DNA of 64,000 nucleotides from Gari tellinella (taxonomy: Eukaryota > Mollusca > Bivalvia > Cardiida > Psammobiidae), in assembly GCA_922989275.2 (NCBI GenBank), contig OV277872.1, positions 33,521,619 through 33,585,618 on the forward strand, written 5' to 3'. Under the pieces are notes generated by a model. The model made no database searches. It saw only the letters and a program-made list of their open reading frames with translations, and had not been told where the DNA came from. Positions 56,101 through 61,829 of this stretch are shown here, one piece after another (the stretch's first letter is position 1; each line of letters begins with the position of its first letter). The translations under genes and the position numbers were made by a program.

Positions 56101-57550
56101 ATCTATGAATAGATCTAGATAGAAATTCATAGAGATGTAGGAGCATACGTAGAATATCTCAGTTCTGGGTCGGCCTGGGTAGGTATAAATGCTACGAATA
56201 CAAAGCTAAAACCGGTCGAACTATTTCGAAAACTGAATAAAAGTCTCCGTAATAAGTATCGATGTTGTTATGGTTCGTGTCGTTTGTGAGACATCACATG
56301 CCAGATGTGCAACCGCAGCTTTTGGGCATTTCTCTCGGTCCGATTTCAACGTTTCTAATGACGCGAGTTTTCTACGATAGGGTCCGACGTCATTCGAATG
56401 AAATGACCGAGAGTATGCGTAAGGTGAAAAAAGAAATGACCGAGATGATGCGTAAGGTTAAAAGTACCCGGATGACTGGAAAAGAGAATAGGATACTATA
56501 ATAAAGGGAAATAACCGCCTGTATAGCTCAGTGGTAGAGCGTCCGCTTACAGTGCGGGAGGTTGCGGGTTCAATCCCCTGCCGGCCCTGCAAAGACTGGG
56601 GGAAATGAAACCCACTTAATTACGAACCGAGCGACACCAAATTTTTATATTTCCCTCACCACAGTAAAGCGGGATTGATTCTGTTTCGGTTTTGCAGAAG
56701 TAAAAAAAAGTGTATATAGGTAAAGCCTGGTAATAAGAATTATCAGGAAAGTGAGACACACGAACAGAGTTCAAGTCATAAATAAAATGTTAGCAATTTA
56801 GCGAGTGTGCAAAAGATTAAGAGTAAAACCACTAGTATGTGACTAATACTGTATCCCCACCACTGCCTGCTTGAACTGATCAAGGTCAGACAGGGTTACA
56901 ATGTTGCAGGGGAGCTGATTCCAGAGGATGATACAGTGCAGAAAGAATGAAAACTTGTGGTAGTCTGATGAAACCTGTATTTGTCTAAGAGAAAGAGGGT
57001 GCATGTGTCTAGTTGGTCTGAGAGGTTTCATAATTGTAGGTTCTGCAATTGATTCATCTCATTTAATATTTATGACAACTCAAACAATCAACTCCTTTCA
57101 TTTTCAAAATTTGCCAAACCATGTGGGCAGGGTATGCACCGTAACTTTAATGATGTTAACCATCATATGAAATGCATCAACTGCACAATCTATGCCATTA
57201 GTTTTCTATATATTAAGTTGTCTTTTCTTTGCATGAGATATATACGCAGTTCCCTAAAAAGTAAAATGTATGTAAATTTCTCAACGAAAAACCATTTTGT
57301 CCGAGTACTGGTTTGTCCGAAGTGTCACACAAATGCTTCCAAAAATACCCGTCTACAAAAAGAATATTTTTTGGTAGAAATTCAATATAAACCGAGCTAT
57401 ATTCTTCTGAAAATGAAAATAAGAGTTTTATGTTGTCAATCGCGTCAAGTTTTGCATCAGTCAATACTAAGATGGACTTAAAAATCAGTAAAATGCTTTC
57501 ACTATATTCACCTCATGGTTGCCGATTTCACGTTGTTGGGAAAGAGGAAG
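34935..57550 (-). CDS. RPL19: 60S ribosomal protein L19 gene, six coding exons
   Basis: Encodes ribosomal protein eL19, a component of the large cytoplasmic ribosomal subunit. Coding exons in order on the minus strand are 57516-57512, 46631-46525, 40590-40468, 38667-38547, 36890-36780 and 35122-35002; together 588 nt, 195 residues plus stop, close to the 196 residues of vertebrate eL19. All donors are GT and acceptors AG, and phases match at every junction. Family signatures are [60 protein letters not shown] and the basic coiled tail [20 protein letters not shown] ending DDDAKK. The start follows a pyrimidine tract typical of TOP mRNAs, which are growth-regulated through mTOR. No frameshift is seen. 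The span and transcript ends are inferred. Confidence 0.93.
34959..34964 (-). terminator. RPL19: RPL19 polyadenylation signal AATAAA
   Basis: AATAAA on the minus strand lies 37 nt past the stop codon, so the 3' untranslated region is very short, as usual for ribosomal protein genes. Cleavage is expected 10-30 nt further, near 34935-34950. A MITE begins at about 34909. Confidence 0.8.
35002..35122 (-). CDS. RPL19: RPL19 exon 6, stop codon
   Basis: Encodes (S)[19 protein letters not shown], then [20 protein letters not shown] and TAA at 35004-35002. This is the long basic C-terminal helix of eL19. Acceptor GTTTTTGCAG. The untranslated region continues to about 34935. Confidence 0.96.
35187..35281. 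mobile_element. CAGGGCTCCAGAT MITE, internally deleted
   Basis: Both inverted ends are present (CAGGGCTCCAGATGG, ATCTGGAGCCCTG) but the left half of the central hairpin is missing. In RPL19 intron 5. Confidence 0.75.
35494..35695. mobile_element. CAGGGCTCCAGATAAG MITE, complete
   Basis: AGGGCTCCAGATAAGAGGAG and CTCCCCTTATCTGGAGCTCT are inverted around the CATCTCAAAGAGACAATT hairpin. In RPL19 intron 5. Confidence 0.75.
36040..36207 (-). mobile_element. tRNA-derived SINE, 5' part
   Basis: On the minus strand GGTTGGTTCGAATCCCGG (a B-box) is followed by a central domain containing ATGTGGAGAAGCCTTCCAGC, CGGAAGGTTGGTGGTTCTAC and TTTGTGCCTGAAACAGT. This layout is that of widespread molluscan tRNA-SINEs. 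The A-box side and 3' tail are not clearly recognisable. In RPL19 intron 5. Confidence 0.65.
36210..36746. mobile_element. CAGGGCTCC-family MITE carrying a hAT-like insertion
   Basis: The inner hairpin TCGTCTCTTTGAGACGATTC and right end CCCCTTATCTGGAACTCTC identify the family. The hairpin arm is interrupted at CTAATGAG by the 36277-36663 element. The left terminus is poor. The right end comes within about 35 bp of the RPL19 exon 5 donor. Confidence 0.65.
36277..36663. mobile_element. 387-bp hAT-like MITE, 8-bp TSD
   Basis: TAGGGGTGTAACAATACG and CGTATTGTTACACCCCTA are perfect 18-bp inverted ends. CTAATGAG is duplicated on both sides (36269-36276, 36664-36671). TIRs of this kind with an 8-bp duplication indicate the hAT superfamily. 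The interior is rich in GTATTGCAATATATTGCAAT and has no coding capacity. Confidence 0.88.
36780..36890 (-). CDS. RPL19: RPL19 exon 5
   Basis: Encodes (L)[19 protein letters not shown], then [17 protein letters not shown]. Acceptor TTCTGTTTCAG, donor GTAAGGGCAC. The downstream intron contains a SINE and a MITE that itself carries a hAT-like insertion. Confidence 0.96.
36955..37203 (+). mobile_element. Palindromic MITE copy
   Basis: CCCTTTTCCCCATAGAAGCG at the left and AGAAATTGGCTATCAGGTAAAGGG at the right frame the palindrome at 37083-37162, whose centre GCGCCTTAAGGCGC is perfect. In RPL19 intron 4. Confidence 0.75.
37259..37318. repeat. Perfect hairpin
   Basis: CTCGTATTTCAAAGTTAAAC and GTTTTAACTTTGAAATACGG are arms around GTGGCTTAGGCTAGCCAC. 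It resembles foldback ends but has no partner in the window. Confidence 0.7.
37889..38081. mobile_element. CAGGGCTCC-family MITE, 6-bp TSD
   Basis: CAGAGCACCAGATAAGGG and CTTCTTATCTGGAGCCCTG are the inverted ends; AAAACC is duplicated on both sides (37883-37888 and 38082-38087). The hairpin centre is TCGTCTCTTCGAGGC. In RPL19 intron 4. Confidence 0.85.
38202..38435 (+). mobile_element. Palindromic MITE copy, best-defined ends
   Basis: TAACCCAATACCCCATAAAT on the left and ATGAGGTAATGGGTTAA on the right are inverted ends. Between them are CTCCACTGAAGAAAATGG and the GTCTAAAGCAGGCTGAAAAT palindrome, asymmetrically placed towards the right. It lies about 110 bp from exon 4. A separate short hairpin (AGAAAGCTCCACATGAGCTTT) precedes it at about 38150-38200. 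Confidence 0.8.
38547..38667 (-). CDS. RPL19: RPL19 exon 4
   Basis: Encodes (G)[19 protein letters not shown], then [20 protein letters not shown]. Acceptor TTGGTTTTCAG, donor GTAAGTGTGT. Splits the following leucine codon as CT plus G. Confidence 0.96.
38880..39025. mobile_element. Foldback MITE, CCAAGGTTATAAAGCG arms
   Basis: GGTCCAAGGTTATAAAGCGT and ACGCTTTATAACCTTGGAAC are the arm ends. The arms continue through GAGTCTGAGTGTATTCTC and ATTTGATTGGTCAGATTTG with their mirrors. In RPL19 intron 3. Confidence 0.8.
39180..39430 (-). mobile_element. Palindromic MITE copy, reversed
   Basis: TATAGCCTGTTTCTAGTTTT, the palindrome (39230-39300), CTTCAGTGCAGGAATAAATT and TTATGGGGTAATGGATGA occur in the reverse order of other copies. 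In RPL19 intron 3. Confidence 0.75.
39727..40069 (+). mobile_element. Two adjacent palindromic MITE copies
   Basis: A complete copy (39727-39954, TTAACCCTTTCCCCCATAGA to AAGGTAAAGGATTAA) is followed without spacer by the palindrome and tail of a second (39955-40069), ending GGCTATGGGGTAATGGGTTA. It may be a tandem or a recombination product. A further partial copy lies at 40316-40441. Confidence 0.7.
40468..40590 (-). CDS. RPL19: RPL19 exon 3
   Basis: Encodes (R)[39 protein letters not shown] and H, matching the central block of eL19. Acceptor TTTTTTTCAG, donor GTAATTTCAT. Phase fits exon 2 (C plus GA) and exon 4 (G plus GC). Confidence 0.96.
40703..40926. mobile_element. GGGGCCCGTTTT MITE, second copy
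   Basis: GGGGCCCGTTTTCCTAAAC and GTAGTTTAGTAAAACGGGCCC are the ends. The interior matches 24868-25111 in reverse: AGCGCGTCCTCTGATCTGGC lies in the centre, but one arm of the central palindrome has lost about 20 bp. In RPL19 intron 2. Confidence 0.8.
40926..42158. mobile_element. CAGGGCTCC-family MITE split by Pearl-like element
   Basis: GGGCTCCAGATGAGGGGAGA on the left and TACCTCTCATCTGGAGCCCTG on the right are inverted ends. The middle is occupied by the 40955-42026 element. Part of the hairpin centre (TTTGAGACGATTCTAATAAG) remains on the right. Confidence 0.65.
40955..42026 (+). mobile_element. Pearl/Helitron-like tandem-core element
   Basis: Starts AACAAGGGCCACCATGGCCC and TCGCTCACCTGG. 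The core units carry TTTGACCTAGTGACCTAG, GACCGGACATGACCCATATT and TTTGTAGCCTCTAGAGTG at about 145 bp spacing. The end is GACAGACGACGGACATCCAG, then the hairpin CACCTTGGCAC-TTC-GTGCCAGGCG and AGCTAAAAA. No protein. Confidence 0.7.
42266..44276 (+). mobile_element. Pearl/Helitron-like element, interrupted and partly duplicated
   Basis: Starts ACAAGGGCCACTATGGCCC, ends with the hairpin CACCTTGGCAC-TTC-GTGCCAGGTG and AGCTAAAAA at 44276. A 964-bp TIR element (42408-43371) sits in the first unit. The end region occurs twice, separated by a poly-C tract (see 43886-44436). Confidence 0.7.
42408..43371. mobile_element. 964-bp TIR element, 6-bp TSD
   Basis: CAGGGTTATAGATAAGGC and GCCTTATCTATAACCCTG are perfect 18-bp inverted ends. 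CCTAGT is present on both sides (42402-42407, 43372-43377), and the Pearl-like unit reads through when the insert is removed. Inside, an approximately 80-bp block (AAGTCACCAGTGCTAAAGTT) is tandemly duplicated at 42930-43085. A 77-codon frame (42553-42786, minus) is rich in arginine and lysine but matches nothing I know. No transposase. Confidence 0.85.
43886..44436. repeat. Duplicated block around poly-C tracts
   Basis: The block 43886-43979 recurs at 44151-44246, and 43980-44148 recurs at 44288-44436, including ATGTATGATTTTCTCTTTCA and CCAAATTTGGATGCAATTAT. Each second part ends in poly-C (44110-44148 and 44419-44436). Copies are almost identical. It is either a very recent duplication by slippage or unequal exchange, or an assembly artefact at the homopolymer. 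Confidence 0.8.
44437..46520. other. RPL19 intron 2, left part; possible TIR element 44875-45490
   Basis: Between about 44875 (CAGGGGTGTCGAAACG) and 45490 (TTTACACCCCTG) lie possible hAT-like ends, with an inner pair near 45098 and 45456 (GTTTTTCCTCC, GAAAAACCCTG). I cannot show a target duplication. The rest, including 45520-46500, shows no gene. Confidence 0.35.
46525..46631 (-). CDS. RPL19: RPL19 exon 2
   Basis: Encodes [20 protein letters not shown] then [15 protein letters not shown], the highly conserved N-terminal part of eL19. Acceptor TTGTTTCAG and donor GTAAGTAATT flank it. It begins with the last base of a serine codon and ends with the first base of an arginine codon. Confidence 0.95.
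46712..46885 (+). pseudogene. LINE ORF2 C-terminal scrap
   Basis: The frame reads [20 protein letters not shown], then [20 protein letters not shown] and TNPHFRGIQ. The LGWxTLxxRR...MxxKIxxGLVA pattern is standard in CR1/Jockey-type ORF2 ends. It is truncated on both sides and sits in RPL19 intron 1, in opposite orientation to the gene. Confidence 0.75.
46893..49682. mobile_element. CAGGGCTCC-family MITE split by a 2.6-kb element
   Basis: CAGAGCCTCAGATAAGGGGA and CACTCTTATCTGGAGGCCTG are the ends, flanked by CTATAC and CTAAAC, a 6-bp duplication with one mismatch. The MITE body stops at GAGTAGTTA and resumes at GTAGTTACACCAAAGAATTA after the 47007-49598 element. Confidence 0.75.
47007..49598. 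mobile_element. 2592-bp TIR element with perfect 26-bp ends, 7-bp TSD
   Basis: The ends (47007-47032 and 49573-49598) are exact inverted copies beginning CATGGAGGAATTATACCCTG. GTAGTTA is duplicated on both sides (47000-47006, 49599-49605). Inside are three tandem families: about 189 bp twice (GAAATGCTTTTAATGTCATC, 47130-47480), about 115 bp twice (TGGTTATCGGGTTTTAC, 48060-48290), and about 175 bp repeats (TCTTTAACTCGCCATAAAA, 48980-49400). No transposase-like ORF; only chance frames, one across TCTGT-rich sequence. It lies in RPL19 intron 1. Confidence 0.88.
50118..53290. other. RPL19 intron 1, middle: no gene seen
   Basis: AT-rich sequence with an AG dinucleotide run (50348-50365), AGATCTAGATC repeats (about 50673-50700) and a short hairpin at 53170-53205 (AGAAAGCTAGCTCCAGTAGG). 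No coding signal or known repeat family. Confidence 0.45.
53301..54926. mobile_element. 1626-bp element, CAGGGTTC ends, 5-bp TSD
   Basis: CAGGGTTCACCCTGG and CCAGCGGGAACCCTG are imperfect inverted ends, and TATCA lies directly outside both (53296-53300, 54927-54931). Subterminal GCGCCA motifs occur several times near the left end and TGGCGCC near the right. It contains a reversed palindromic MITE (53630-53835) and a GAGACGCGCATC palindrome (53897-53957). Non-coding. Confidence 0.65.
53630..53835 (-). repeat. Palindromic MITE copy, reversed
   Basis: CTAGGCTGAAAATTAAGCAG and AGCCTGCTTTAAGCTAGATC flank a hairpin tip GAATACTCTTCAGGAGCATTC. GAGAGAATAAATGAAG follows on the right. Confidence 0.7.
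55425..55661. mobile_element. TIR element ACAGTGGAGAAA, second copy
   Basis: ACAGTGGAGAAAAGGTTATT and GAATTACGGTTTTTCCACTGT are inverted ends. The palindrome (55532-55598, GATCAGACGCTGGGTTACTC) and TTTAAACGCAAACGCAAAGC match the element at 25554-25795 in reverse orientation. Confidence 0.8.
56513..56720 (+). mobile_element. tRNA-derived SINE
   Basis: The head contains TATAGCTCAGTGGTAGAGCG (A box; the D arm GCTC/GAGC pairs) and GGGTTCAATCCCC (B box). An anticodon arm TCCGC-TTACAGT-GCGGG forms, but the T stem and acceptor stem do not close. The body continues GGGGGAAATGAAACCCACTT and TTACGAACCGAGCGACACCA, then an A-rich end near 56701. In RPL19 intron 1. Confidence 0.75.
56843..57031 (-). pseudogene. 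LINE ORF2 C-terminal scrap
   Basis: On the minus strand it encodes [20 protein letters not shown], then [20 protein letters not shown] and KQAVVGIQ. The pattern S-DYHKxSFF-xxIxxWNxLP-xxFxxAV is the standard end of CR1/Jockey-type ORF2. 5'-truncated. Confidence 0.8.
57512..57550 (-). CDS. RPL19: RPL19 exon 1: TOP leader and ATGAG
   Basis: On the minus strand the exon reads CTTCCTCTTTCCC, then AACAACGTGAAATCGGCAACC, then ATG AG and the donor GTGAATATAG. The coding part is 57516-57512. The phase is exactly what exon 2 needs (AG plus C gives serine), the context GCAACCATGA is a good initiator, and a short 5' exon with few coding bases is usual for RPL genes. The distance to exon 2 (10.9 kb) is the only reason for caution. 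Confidence 0.82.
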
Positions 57551-57620
57551 TTGGGCGAATCACATTCTGTAATAATCTTCCGCAAATTTCTGTTTGGCGA
57601 AATTTAGATTATAAATTTTG
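57551..57620 (-). promoter_or_regulatory. RPL19: RPL19 core promoter region
   Basis: No TATA box lies at the expected distance upstream of the pyrimidine-tract start. CGGAAG on the minus strand (57582-57577), an ETS/GABP-type core, lies about 30 bases upstream of the proposed start; such sites are frequent in ribosomal protein promoters. Assignment is by position and motif only. Confidence 0.45.
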
Positions 57621-58044
57621 TTTTATCCAATACTTCATGACAGAAATATATTTAGAATGTTTTGATATCGTTATTCTCCTAATTAATATGTTACAAGGAA
57701 ATTGATAAATAAGGTCGGCACTACTTGTGACCGCAGCACACACCATGCTGTTCGCAATTAACTTATTATAGGAAAGGAGTAATATTAATTGAAAAGGTCG
57801 GAAAGAGATTTTTCTTCTTCGTCTTTTTCTTCTAATCTAGACTACGTCTTCTTTCTTCTTCTCCTTCTTTTCGGAAAGTCATGTACGGCCGCAAACTGCA
57901 TGCATATGATACTGATATAACTCGCAAATTAAGCATATAAGATTTTACCCCTCAACTTCAACTTCAATGCGCTTACTCCACAAAATCTTCTTTGACATGG
58001 CGTGGAAGTGCAGGGGTGACTGTACAGTGAGTGGGCGTGACTGT

Positions 58045-60510
58045 CATTGGCGTAGCTTCCTATTAGGCAAGTAGGCACGTGCCTACACTTTTTTTTCAGA
58101 AGTCAAAAAAATAAAAAAAGGCTTAAATTGCAGAAAAAGCAACAAAATTGACATCTAAGGGGTTAGGGGTGAACCCCAATTATTTTTACATAGACTCATG
58201 TTAGTATTTTGCCATTCTCCACGGAATTATACAAAGTGTATAATTGTGTGCAATATCAAACGCGGGAAAAGGCCTCAGAACGCATCTAGAGACTATCTAG
58301 GAATAAAAATTTCCCGGGGGCGCATACCCTCAGACCCCGCTAGTAAGAAAGCGTACACTTATTAATTGGTCTAGTCACCCCGTTGGCACGCATGTACATT
58401 TGTACATATAGCTGCTTTTATGAAGAAGAAAAAAAAACACGCTACTGCGTACACTGTCCTCATACTTGCGACAATTTAAAAAGTAAAAAAATGCAATTTA
58501 CAATAGTAATAGGATGGCGTTAGAGTCTAACTTAGAGATTAATGGAAGACAACCTGTCAACAATTACATTATATTAACCTGGAACAGACAATTTATGTTA
58601 TTTTCAGCCGACTTTTTACATAGATTTATGGCACAATTTTACCTGTCTTAGACGCGCAAAACGTCCTCAGAACAAACCAAAGGCCATCTAGGAATCATCC
58701 CCATCCCCTCCTAGTAAGAGTGCGTTCCATAAATTGGTATAGCTACTTTGGACTTCCTACGGGTCTGTAGTGTGCTCGATCAACTTGTCCCGAAAAGAAA
58801 GTTAAATCCAAATAATTTAATTTCAAGAAGCGAGCCTGTTAATGAAAAAAATACGGTATCAGACCCTTAGGTATACTAATTCACGTGGGGTTGTTTTGTT
58901 GTGGGTTTTTTTTTCAAGAAAAATAAACAGACATATTCTTTTGCAAAAAATTAAAATTGTCCGGTTTAATTTTTAAGCTTTTCATTTCATTAATTCTTAA
59001 TATAAATGTCTCCCCCAGACCCTCCTTAAATGCGTCTCCAGTGTAGTAGAACTCATAACATTTTCGGGGGAGCATGCCCCCGGACCCCTCTAGAAAAGGC
59101 ACAGGTACTTGACACATACTTTATTATCTATTAACCCCCCCCCCCCCCCTTAAAAAAAAAAAATAATTTTTTTTTTAATATACTTCTATTATAGATACAA
59201 GGTAAACAGCGCAATTCGACACCTAGTCTTTACTATCCACTTAAACTGATGCTAAAATAGACTCGATCGCCGATATTCTCTTGTGGTATCCTCGGGAAAG
59301 GATTAATTTATCAATATCTACTTTTTATTTCATCAAATTCCGTCAAATAACGCCACAGTACGTGAATTATAACGAAAATTTTCATTAAAAAGTTTTATGT
59401 CGTTCTCTTGGTACAGAATTTATTGCCCAAAATAAGGGGTAATCTAGTCTGTTTGCACATTTAACGGCCTTTACGGCTGGAACTTTCACCTAATTTCATT
59501 AGAGCAAATGCGTTTGTGTCGGAACATGACCCTCTTCACTATCAGCTATATGAAATATACATGTAATTTGGCATGAAATTGACAAGTGAAAGACTCATTT
59601 CATTGTGAATGCCATTTTGAATACCGGAATGAATTGAATGAACGGAGCAATCTCATTGGTCAAAATTAAACAGGTAAAGTTTCTTTTAATTTTGCATTCT
59701 ATGTAAATTATATAAAACTGATAATATTTCATTTAAAGATGATTTATAATATTTGGTGAAAGTTCCAGTGGCATAGGCCGTTTATTGTGGACAAATAACA
59801 GATCACCCCTACATGTACATTCGTTGCTATGTACCAAGAGAACGACAGAAAACTTTTTTATGCTTATTTTCGTTATAATTCACATACTGTGGCGTTATTT
59901 GACGGAATTTGATGAAATAAAAAGTAGATATTGATAAATTAATCCTTTCCCGAGGGTACCACAAGAGAATATCGGCGATCGAGTCTATTTTAGCATCAGC
60001 TTAAGTCGATAGTAAAGACTAGGTGTTGAATTGCGCTGTTTACCTTGTATCTATAAAAGAAGTATAATAAAAAAAAAAAAAAAAAAATTTAAAAAAAAAA
60101 AGGGGGGGGTTAATAGATAATAAAGTATGTGTCAAGTACCTGTGAGAAAAGGTAGCGAGTAGCGAGTCTGTTAATGAAAAAATACGGTATCAGACCATAA
60201 TTATGATAAACTGATTAACGTGTGGGGGGGGGGGGGGGCTGTTTTGTTGTTGTTGTTGTTGTTGGGGGGGGGGGGGGTTCAAGAAAAATATGCAGACATA
60301 TTCTTTTCAAAAAAAATTAAATTGTCTGGTTTTTTAAGTTTTTCCTTCCATTAATTCTTCATATAAGTGTCTCCTCAGACCCTCCTTAAATGCGTCTCCA
60401 GCGTTGTAGAAGGTGTCTTGTAGAACCCAAAATTTTCCCGGGGGAGCATGCCCCCGGACCCCCTAGAAAATGTATGCCTATACATTTTCATTTTGGCCAA
60501 GCTACGCCCC
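58045..60510. mobile_element. 2.5-kb composite with GGCGTAGCTT ends
   Basis: ATTGGCGTAGCTTCC on the left and GGCCAAGCTACGCCCC on the right are inverted, with TGACTGT on both sides (58038-58044, 60511-60517). Inside, an approximately 300-bp block occurs twice in direct orientation (58825-59110 and 60150-60480; CTGTTAATGAAAAAA, GGGGGAGCATGCCCCCGGAC). A long inverted pair lies between them. Poly-C, poly-G and poly-A runs are frequent. Non-coding. It begins about 500 bp upstream of RPL19. Confidence 0.6.
59100..60142. repeat. Inverted repeat, arms about 315 bp
   Basis: 59100-59416 reappears in reverse complement at 59830-60142: CACAGGTACTTGACACATAC, GATACAAGGTAAACAGCGCA, CTCGATCGCCGATATTCTCT and TCTCTTGGTAC all have mirrored partners. 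The spacer of about 415 bp shows no gene. Confidence 0.85.
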
Positions 60511-60624
60511 TGACTGTACAATAAGTGGGCGCGTGTGACCGGCGCTCCGAAAAGGTGATAAAATAAAACAAATCTCAAATGTGAATGCAACATATATATA
60601 CACTGTACAAGGCGTATTTGGTTA

Positions 60625-61169
60625 TTAATTTGCCAGGGTAACAGTAGGTAATACTACTGCTCTGAAGCCCTCTTGCGTGGTTTGCTGTACATGTAGAGTA
60701 GTTGTTCCATGGTATATAATGACGCTTGGGAGGAAAGAATGTTGATAAACATTTACGTTACAATGGTATATGACAAATTTCATATTCTGTCTGGCTGATG
60801 AGTTTGTTTCACAAATGTATACTGCGCTGTCCATTCTGTGTCGGATAGAAGGTACTGGTAGATAACAGGGTGATACAGCAACTAGTTGGTGTACAATTTT
60901 ATACATAAAGTTTAGGTCATTAATGCTGATCTGCGTTTCTCTAGTGTTGGCCAATTAAGCTGTTGTAGCATGGAAGACACACTGGTTTGGTTTTTGTAGT
61001 TGAAAGGTTTATTTAATACAAATATTGCAGCATTCCTTTGTAGTTGTTCAATTTGTTTAATCTGGGTTTTTTGCTGAGGGTTCCATATAGGTGAACTGTA
61101 CTCGAGTTTTAGGGCCCTCGAGTCGTCCAACGTTACCTGGATTTGCATAAGATGTGGGTTACCAAACAT
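60625..61169 (-). pseudogene. LINE ORF2 C-terminal remnant with frameshift
   Basis: The minus-strand frame reads QVTLDDSRALKLEYSSPIWN, then QIKQIEQLQRNAAIFVLN and SVSSMLQQLNWPTLEKRRS. It shifts frame around 60912-60954 and continues INDLNFMYKIVHQLVAVSPC, YLPVP. This is the part of ORF2 after the RT palm domain in CR1/Jockey-type elements. The RT itself is missing. Confidence 0.8.
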
Positions 61170-61829
61170 ATCATCTCAATATTGATAAACTCTCTGATAG
61201 TAATGTGTTTTGTCACCTCTGCTCACCCAGGCAGGGGGCAGCCTTGAACATGAACACGCCATTCTAGAACCTCGAAATACTAACTTCTCATCTGCTCCTA
61301 AAAAGGCCAGACTAGAAAGTAGTAAAGCGCAGTCCCGGATTCACCGGGGGGGGGGGGGCACAAGGGGCACGTGCCCCACCAGGTGGGCCGCTTTTTTTTT
61401 TACTTCCTTTTATAATTGTTTTTACTTTTGATTAATTTAGCTTGTGGCGTGTGTCCCTTATTTAGCCCCGTCGAATCACACGTCTGGAAACAACAGGGGT
61501 CCATTACTCAGTGGGTCAGGCTGTTTCAGTTTCAGTTTTTATTTACAACTAGGCCCAATATGGGCATCAGCGTTAACATCAATAACAAGAAAACAGCATA
61601 CATCAAACACGATTGACTAGAATGGAATGAGCATAAATGAATTACTAGACAAACATGATATTAAATATCAACCCTAAAAGCAAAGTTAGTTATTATGCGT
61701 ATTTGGTAAATAATGCAAACCCCGACTTGAAAGATCCTATTAAAAAATATCCCACCTCCGGGTCTACACTGAGTGTAAATATAATTCTTTGCTCAAAGGG
61801 TTAATAAGAAGTAGAGAAAGGCAACTAAA

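Larger units (their letters stand above)
49869..56487. mobile_element. 6.6-kb segment bounded by the 298-bp MITE's ends
   Basis: TCTCTTTTCCAG at 49869 and CTGGAAAAGAGA ending 56487 are inverted and both bordered by AT. The left 245 bp (ACTTAGCGAGCACGCGCACT) and right about 110 bp (CCGAGAGTATGCGTA) match the two halves of the MITE at 13495-13792. It is either the longer parent of that MITE or a MITE with a 6.2-kb insertion. The interior holds other repeats and no transposase. Confidence 0.55.

Noticed and set aside
56513..56588. Functional tRNA gene
   Set aside because: D and anticodon arms form (apparent anticodon ACA), but acceptor and T stems do not pair and the sequence runs into a SINE body.
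57213..57481. Overlapping ORFs of 83 and 115 residues near RPL19 exon 1
   Set aside because: They lie on opposite strands, share no family motif and fall in intron or promoter sequence.
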